Origin: Cristatella mucedo
Taxonomy: Eukaryota > Bryozoa > Phylactolaemata > Cristatellidae
Length of the DNA: 64,000 nt
Assembly: GCA_009760855.2 (NCBI GenBank)
Contig: WPIO01000226.1
Location: 62,001-126,000, forward strand
Direction of reading: 5' to 3'
Part shown: positions 58,262 to 64,000 of the stretch, piece after piece
Layout: every line of letters starts with the position of its first letter
Position numbering within the stretch: the first letter of the stretch is position 1
Made by a program: the position numbers and the translations under genes
Notes under the pieces: generated by a model
What the model saw: only the letters and a program-made list of their open reading frames with translations
What the model was told of the DNA's origin: nothing
The model's database searches: none

Positions 58262-59034
58262 TTGGTATTTGTCCTACCCATACTGCGGTTTTCGTTTTAA
58301 AGAAACTGTGCGTTGGACTGTTTTGTGTAGAGTAGCATCGATTTCATTCGTTTGTATGCTCCGAGTGGACTTTAACACTACATAAAGCAATAGTCGACCA
58401 GGCGGCCATTGTTGTAGTGGGTGTGGTAAAAGCTTGGCTGCTAGTGTAAATGTACCTAAGGGCTTTTTATCCAAGATGGGACCGGAGTGCTTACAGGGGC
58501 TTACAGGAGATGAGATTTTCAGGTTGAGGAAAGGAAGCTCTTGGCTCCTTCCGACATAATGACATAAGTAGCACATACAAACAGTTAATGAAAAAATTGA
58601 CAATTCCAGTCGACTAGTTCCTTTCGCATCTTCTCACTGCTCCCACCCTTTGGGTATGCAAAAATCTGCCCAAGGATTTAGGTACTTCCCTTTCTCCACG
58701 AGGGAAAATCATCCCCCAGCCCCTTTAGCTCGGCCACTGAGTGCTAGTCATAGATGCTACTGCAAGCAACAATTCTGAATCCGTGACTGCATTTGCAGTA
58801 GATCCTGGGCACGATAAGTAGCTGCACCTATTACCATGCAATTGCTGATATACTATATACCTGCGATAAGACTAACCAAACACACGCGTGGCAGCATAAG
58901 AAACATCCATGCACATTGCAAATGCTGGGGAATAGAATGCCAAACGATTGACGACGAAATGCACGGTTTCTGTATGCACACCCAGATAAATGACAGTGCA
59001 CACGAACACGGCAACTAATACGAGGAATATGGGA
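58262..59034. other. No recognisable feature
   Basis: Unique DNA. Short frames on either strand (for example 58274-58603 minus) show no domain. Confidence 0.4.
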
Positions 59035-59205
59035 GAAAAATCCTAGCTGATTAGACACCCTCTTTTTATACAGCGACAGAAGAGCCTTTCAGAGCTATCA
59101 CCACTGCTTGCAGTGGCGATACAGAATCGCCAACCGCAGGAATCGAACCCACGACCTCGGGACCGAGGTCATGAAAGCTACTGCCTTACCTAGTGTGCCA
59201 TAGGT
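59035..59205 (-). mobile_element. SINE-2 copy, tRNA-derived
   Basis: The reverse strand reads TGGCACACTAGGTAAGGCAG, then CCGAGGTCGTGGGTTCGATT (B box) and CCTGCGGTTGGCGATTCTGT. It ends with AAAAGAGGGTGTCTAATCAG. It matches 35385-35550 along its length. Confidence 0.8.
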
Positions 59206-59211
59206 ATCTTA

Positions 59212-59340
59212 TTTCACAGGCACAGAGGCCTGAAAGCAGTGAGTTATAGAAGCATAAATGTGATTTAAAATGGCCTGGACCAGCCTTCAAGGCCAGAATT
59301 TTTATCAAATAAAGCAGCTGAAAGTGAGCATACTTGACTG
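59212..59340 (-). mobile_element. LINE-A coding fragment, degraded
   Basis: GGCCTGAAAGCAGTGAGTTA and AATGGCCTGGACCAGCC correspond to the segment encoding LVQAFVTSRLDFCNSLLTGL in LINE-A on the reverse strand. Only about 120 bp is recognisable. 59341-59837 shows nothing further. Confidence 0.45.
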
Positions 59341-59837
59341 TAAAGACGAGGTCATCTAGTAAAGCTCGTTATGGAACAAGATATTCAGATTTCAAGCTGA
59401 TAGTACAGGGGACATGCTGGCAGAGCCATCTTCAAGCACCAGGCTTTCCTGCTTATGAGCGATACTGCATTAACTGCTAGAATGGTCGAATCGTTATTTA
59501 ACTGAAGACGCCCGACTGCTGTACAAGAATGACTGCAGTGCACGTTATAAGGGTGGTGATAGTTTGAACGGCTGAAAGACATAATTTCATTACAACACAG
59601 GTCTGGCAGTGTGCTGGGTGCATATAAACGATAGCCTAGCTGTGCTTTAACTACTAGACCAACACGAGGAGCTTGAATTTACGTGGAAATAATGAGACAT
59701 GCTGAGACTCTTTAGATGGCCCATGCTTGAATAGCATGAATTTAGCTTGATTTGATTGATAAACTGCACGTATGCCATATAATATGCCACTGAACCACTA
59801 GTGTGCTGATATGTGCTGTAAATATACATAAATATAA

Positions 59838-59967
59838 ACATAATTCTTTTGTATAGCGCCCCAAGAAGACCAAGTCTTTATTCAGGCGCTTCACATATGC
59901 CTCGGGGCTCGAGCCCACGACCTCAGCCGGGGCGAGCACCTTAACCACTGGACCAAACCAGCTCGGC
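59838..59967 (-). mobile_element. SINE-1 copy, tRNA-derived
   Basis: The reverse strand reads GCCGAGCTGGTTTGGTCCAG, then GGTTAAGGTGCTCGCCCC, GAGGTCGTGGGCTCGAGCCC, GAAGCGCCTGAATAAAGAC and CTTGGGGCGCTATAC. It is close to the copy at 38040-38190. Confidence 0.85.
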
Positions 59968-60973
59968 AGTAGGAATGCTTAACAGTGGCATGTATCCTGG
60001 TGCTCAACATGATGGATGTCACAAAAAAGCTACGGTAACATCCGCTGAACCAAAGCAGATAGACTATATTCTCAAGTCTTCATGGTGATTGCTATTTCGT
60101 GAGGCTCTCACTAAATAGTGAGTCATAAGGCACTTGCAGGCTCAAGCCTACATTAAATCATTTCTAAATCGCCTAGGGGAAAGGTGTTTCATATCTCTAT
60201 GCGGCGACGTGTGCTGTGAGAGACTATCGTAGGAGTAATAACACTGAGTTACGTCTTGCTGATGAAAAGTCATGGTGCATGTAACTGCAGATAACACTTA
60301 GCGGCGGCGGCTCACCCACTCGCTAGCAGAGGGTAATGAAAAAAATTTGCCTACTGCCAGCACCCGCAACCTGTGACACGGAGTGAGAGTATCTTAGGCC
60401 GAGGAGTTTTGAAAAGTTTGATCGGTCTGGACCGTTCGAATCCCTACAAAGCAGGAAGTGCTGGCTTGTTGAGCTCCTACCGAGCAAAATCAGGCACGCA
60501 CCAACTATCATCTGTGACAACACGCTTTCAAGCCACTCTTGAATCAGTAAAAGTCTTCTACCATCAATCCATGCCACAATTATTAAGCACCTTTGCTAGT
60601 CGAGGCCCAGCATTCGGCTTCAACCAGTATCAGACACGGGTACTAAAAACGCATACTGGCGTCTTGTAATTAATGAAGGTCAAGTAAGCAATCTGACTAA
60701 AACACGCATTGGCTGACGACTTACAAGTTATTCTTTCAGATGTATATCAACTTACCTTTTGGAAGCTTTTCGAACAATAGTTCAATAAAGAGAGAGCCTT
60801 AGTATATGAAAGCCTTGAATGCCCGGATTTAATGCATTCATTGGTAGGCCGAAAGTAAATTTCCAGTGAAAATCAAGCATCTTTGTATTTAAAAATGAAT
60901 ATTGTATAAATACTTTATACGCGCGTGAACCCCACTCACGAACGGTCTGTCAGCAGGGTATGCTATCAGTTAC
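59968..60973. other. No recognisable feature
   Basis: Unique sequence with short unassignable frames on both strands. Confidence 0.4.
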
Positions 60974-61295
60974 CGTACATCTTTTTACGATGGCCGCCGT
61001 ATGCCTCGGCTGTCAGAGAGAGAGAAGACCGGATGGTTCGACTGTATTTCGCCGGAGCCGTTACTGTCTCGATAGTAGCGGAGCCTTTGACGATGACCTT
61101 CTTGCCCATATTTTTTCTCTCTAACCGCTGTCTAATTCCTCCCTTAAAGTCCTCTTCCGTTAGCTGCAGCCAGCTACGATTACAGCGCTCCATCCCCCCA
61201 ACCATACCCGTTACGTGTGACTTCCATGCATACGAGCGATTCCAGCCGAGTCGCTTCTGCAGCCATACGCCGGACATGAAAGTTTCATGTATCAT
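60974..61295 (-). CDS. Putative first exon, unknown gene
   Basis: The reverse-strand ATG at 61295 opens 107 codons, reading KSHVTGMVGGMERCNRSW, LTEEDFKGGIRQRLERKN, MGKKVIVKGSATIETVTA and YGGHRKKMYG. It ends exactly at a consensus donor GTAACT. Composition is ordinary protein-like, basic and without low-complexity runs, and the CG-containing upstream DNA could be a promoter. I do not recognise the family. A later exon should lie at lower coordinates. The opposite strand is also open (60925-61392) but is less protein-like. Confidence 0.4.
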
Positions 61296-61594
61296 TTCTC
61301 TAAGTAAACCGGAGGCGGAAAGTGTTGCCTGGTTGCCAGGCAGTCTGTGCGGCTACAGCCTGCCGTGCGCCCGCAAGCCGAGGCGGCCCTGAGCTTCGGC
61401 CCTGAGCAGCGGCTGCTGTGTGGGCGTGGCCACGCCGGAAAGTGGTCCCACCCCCCAGCCGGACTCACACCAGCCGCTCAGGGGCGGCAAAGGTCTGCGT
61501 TTGAGCGGGATGGGAACGTCGCAGTTTCAAGTAACAGAAGGTTCACAATATCTATTGGTGTGTGTGATAATCCAATGCAAATATGAAAAAAATG

Positions 61595-62193
61595 CGTGTA
61601 ACGCCGAAGGCTCGGCGGAGTAGGCTGGACCTGCCGCTTACCTAGCGGCTTAGCCTAGCGCCCAATGCCGTTCGGTGCGCGCCTACGCGCAAGAAGCAGG
61701 CCGCCACGAAACGAGGGGGTCGTGAGTCCGCAGCGTGAATCGGAAAGGGAGACGCGCAAACTAGGGATTTCACTGAGCTGTATTCGCAAGCGCACCAAGT
61801 CGCTGCGCGCCTAGCTCAGCTTGACCTCCGCACTTCTCGCACGCTCTAAACAGCGCAAACACTGCTGCGGAGGGAATACGTCTCCACACTTTGGCTACTC
61901 ACGTCTATAGTGGGGAACGACGCAAAAAGACCGAGCCCGAGCCGGAGCCTAAACCCTGACCGGAGAAGTAGGACTTCGTTTCCACCTTGCTGAAGAAGTA
62001 CTCCGCGCACGCCACCTCAAGCACTCTTGCGGAGGAAACGGTGGGGAGCGGCCCAAATAGACAATGCAGCCCGAATCGACGGAATGTCTCACGCCATGAC
62101 CAACTGCGCTTAGCTCGCACCGGCGGACCGAGACCGCGTGCAAACCGCGGGCCCAAAACGCAAAGCCCAAAAGAAAAAGGAAGGCTGGCGCTC
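61595..62193 (-). mobile_element. Second LTR copy, 3' half, inverted
   Basis: TGTAACGCCGAAGGCTCGGC begins the reverse complement of the solo-LTR end at 50830. The match continues through GTTCGGTGCGCGCCTACGCG, CGAGTCCGCAGCGTG-like and GCTTAGCTCGCACCGGC to about 62193. There a LINE-A copy interrupts it. The preceding 61296-61594 has no feature I can name. Confidence 0.8.
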
Positions 62194-62194
62194 A

Positions 62195-63080
62195 AAAGCG
62201 GCTCCTCTGCCGGCGTACGTCCCGTTCAATCGGCTCGAAATCCGGGCGTCATGCTCCACAGTGACCTCTCTCGTTAGACGAGACCGCATCGGCTCCACAG
62301 TCGAATCTGCCTACTTTCAGCTAGATAACGTTGCTAAAATTCGGGCTTATTTAGATAAGGATGCCAAGTATAAGTTGGTCCGTGCATTCGTGACATCCCG
62401 TCTCGACTTCTGCAACTCACTGCTCACTGGCCCACCGGCATGTGCGATCAGGCGATTGCAGCTGGCGCAAAACTCTGCAGCTAGGCTTGTCTGTCGTGAG
62501 CGTCGCACTTGCCATATCAGACCACTTCTTGCCGACATGCACTGGCTATCAGTCAAGCAACGGATTGATTTCAAGGTTTTGTCGCTTACTTTTACGTCAC
62601 TTCATTCTTTGGCTCCAGCCTATCTCTCAGGTCTACTCCCCCACCAGGCCAAGCGTCGTACCACCTGCTTTTCGGAATCCAACAGTCTAGCAATACCGTG
62701 TACAAACCACACATTCTTTGGAGATCGTGCCTTTAGTTTGTATGCTCCCAAAGCCAGGAACTCCCTCTCGACTTGCGTCAGAACATCCCCTGACTTGACC
62801 ACATTTAAAAAGAACTTGAAAACAAGCCTATTTAGGACAGCATTTAGTGGGTCCCTGTGATTCGTCCTTGATGTGCTTATGCGTGCTGCCACTGTGCATG
62901 CTGCCACTAACCACATTTGCATGCTGACTCTGTGAATGTCACTCTTAACCTATTCATGTTGTTTATGAAGCATGCTAGTACTAACGATTCAATCGCGTTT
63001 CCCTTGGCAGCAAATGTAAAGCACCTAGAAAAAGATTGAGTTTTCTGAGGGCACTTTATTAAGTGCATTATTAATATTAT
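62195..63080 (+). mobile_element. LINE-A copy nested in the LTR
   Basis: The coding part begins near 62195 with SGSSAGVRPVQSARNPGVML (one frame). It continues in the next frame to 62860 as AYFQLDNVAKIRAYLDKDAK, VTSRLDFCNSLLTGPPACAI and DFKVLSLTFTSLHSLAPAYL, stop after FRTAFSGSL. The 3' UTR and an ATTATTAATATTAT tail follow. It is the longest LINE-A copy in the window and shows the conserved order of the family. The left flank GAAGGCTGGCGCTC and right flank AATGCTAGCTTGGGCGC look like a diverged target-site duplication. Confidence 0.9.
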
Positions 63081-63087
63081 AAGAAAC

Positions 63088-63580
63088 ACAAAATGCTAGC
63101 TTGGGCGCGATACGACCGTATTCGATGGAGTCCACCGAATCCTTCTAGCGCTGCCTCGTCTACTTCTGTCCATCGCCGGAGAACAGCCACCCTCCTCCCT
63201 CGCTGTCAGAGAGCCGAGTCCGACGGCGTCGAAGCGAGGCCGAGGTGCCGAACAAAAGACCAAGAGCGAGCGGTGCTCGACTCTAAAATACTTGGCTGAG
63301 ACAATGGGGCAAGAGGTTAGTGGTATTGGACACGACACCATGGCCCATTACGGTAAGGAATTAATACCGTCACAGGGCCACTGGAATGGCACCACTATCC
63401 AGCTTGAATGGTGAATGGGTTCCAGACGAGTCTTTTTTTGACTGAGTGATGGCAGAGGTTGACAGGCCAGCCAACATCAATCAGCAGCTTCCACGGGTAT
63501 CGGACAAATTCTAAAGGCCGAACCGCCACTGCCTCAGCCTCGGAGAGCTTCCTGGGTTGCTCTTAAGCTCTTGCTCTTTT
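63088..63580 (-). mobile_element. Second LTR copy, 5' half, inverted
   Basis: GGGCGCGATACGACCGTATT resumes the LTR exactly where the LINE-A copy broke it. The reverse complement of 49690-50175 then follows, including CTTGAATGGTGAATGGGTTC and TTGACAGGCCAGCCAACATC. The first ~210 bases of the LTR are missing; similarity ends near 63580 where LINE ORF2 sequence begins. Confidence 0.85.
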
Positions 63581-64000
63581 TTCTTCAGGAACTTCAAAAA
63601 CTCCTTAACATGCGCCGTGTTAAGCGCAGGCTGGAACGTCGTTTCAAGAAATCGGGGTCTGAGGCGGACCTAGTCAATTTTAAAGACTTCCTTCGAGTTT
63701 ACACCCGAAAGCCTAAAAAAGCCAGGGCTTCTTTTTTCATTAGAAGACTGAATTCCTGCCAGTCAGACACTAAACAGATTTATAAGACAGTAAACCATTT
63801 ACTGGCCAATGCTGTCAGGTCTGACCCCCCAGATATTAAGGGCTCAGCCGAAAAGTTTTCAGATTTCTTAACTGAAAAAATTGTGCACATTCGTGCCTCC
63901 ATTAAGCCCCCTCCGACCAAAGCGATCGCCGTTCCTCATCCTGTGACCTTTCCTTAAAGGTTCTCCGATGTTTCTGGCTGTGATGTGGCTGCCTTAATAA
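63571..64000 (+). mobile_element. LINE ORF2 linker fragment, runs off the window
   Basis: The frame reads LNMRRVKRRLERRFKKSGSE, then LVNFKDFLRVYTRKPKKARA, SCQSDTKQIYKTVNHLLANA and SAEKFSDFLTEKIVHIRA. This is the linker between endonuclease and reverse transcriptase in CR1/L2-type ORF2. A TAA at about 63955 interrupts it, and FSDVSGCDVAALI follows in the same frame. It may be LINE-A or a related family; the palm domain would lie beyond 64000. Confidence 0.75.

Overview
The window is nuclear DNA of an invertebrate-type metazoan. Three things support this: a spliced gene matching NEK10 (an animal ciliary NIMA-related kinase), a TRIM-type RING/B-box/coiled-coil gene, and many copies of CR1/L2-like non-LTR retrotransposons with (AAT)n or (ACATT)n tails and tRNA-derived SINEs. 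There are no operons or prokaryotic signals. The species cannot be named from the sequence alone.

Layout. 1-9.26 kb is a tandem array of about ten units of ~880 bp, one inverted, each carrying the same ~60-codon reading frame. It is followed by a ~67-bp minisatellite. 9.6-15.9 kb has no recognisable gene but holds a perfect 277-bp tandem duplication. From about 15.9 to 40.9 kb, on the + strand, lie the exons of a NEK10 homologue: armadillo repeats (15.9-23.4 kb), kinase glycine loop (24.6 kb), hinge and catalytic segments (28.6-31.2 kb), post-kinase helix (36.0 kb), low-complexity tail (36-37.2 kb), a C-terminal helical segment (37.6 kb) and the conserved C-terminal motif (40.8 kb). Most exon ends have canonical AG/GT signals. 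The introns are full of LINEs, SINEs and simple repeats, including a 1.7-kb CTG-rich array.

The NEK10 copy looks inactivated. A LINE sits inside an armadillo exon, a unit of the 880-bp repeat interrupts the tail region, the catalytic HRD and DFG motifs read HRN and DFP, and there are frameshifts and in-frame stops. The TRIM gene (minus strand, 56.4-57.8 kb) also needs about six single-base frame changes, so some indels may be assembly errors rather than decay.

41-49 kb is GC-rich with microsatellites and minisatellites and no gene I can name. 49-53.5 kb is a degenerate ~175-bp satellite built around GATTGCAGTGCATTGC, interrupted by a putative solo LTR and a LINE. 53.5-54.75 kb carries minus-strand open exons resembling a beta-propeller, with CTG/CAG tracts reading as poly-Ala and poly-Gln. 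55.6 kb and 58.0 kb hold reverse-transcriptase and Tc1/mariner transposase relics. 61.6-64 kb is a second, inverted copy of the LTR split by a LINE, ending in the ORF2 linker of another LINE that runs out of the window.
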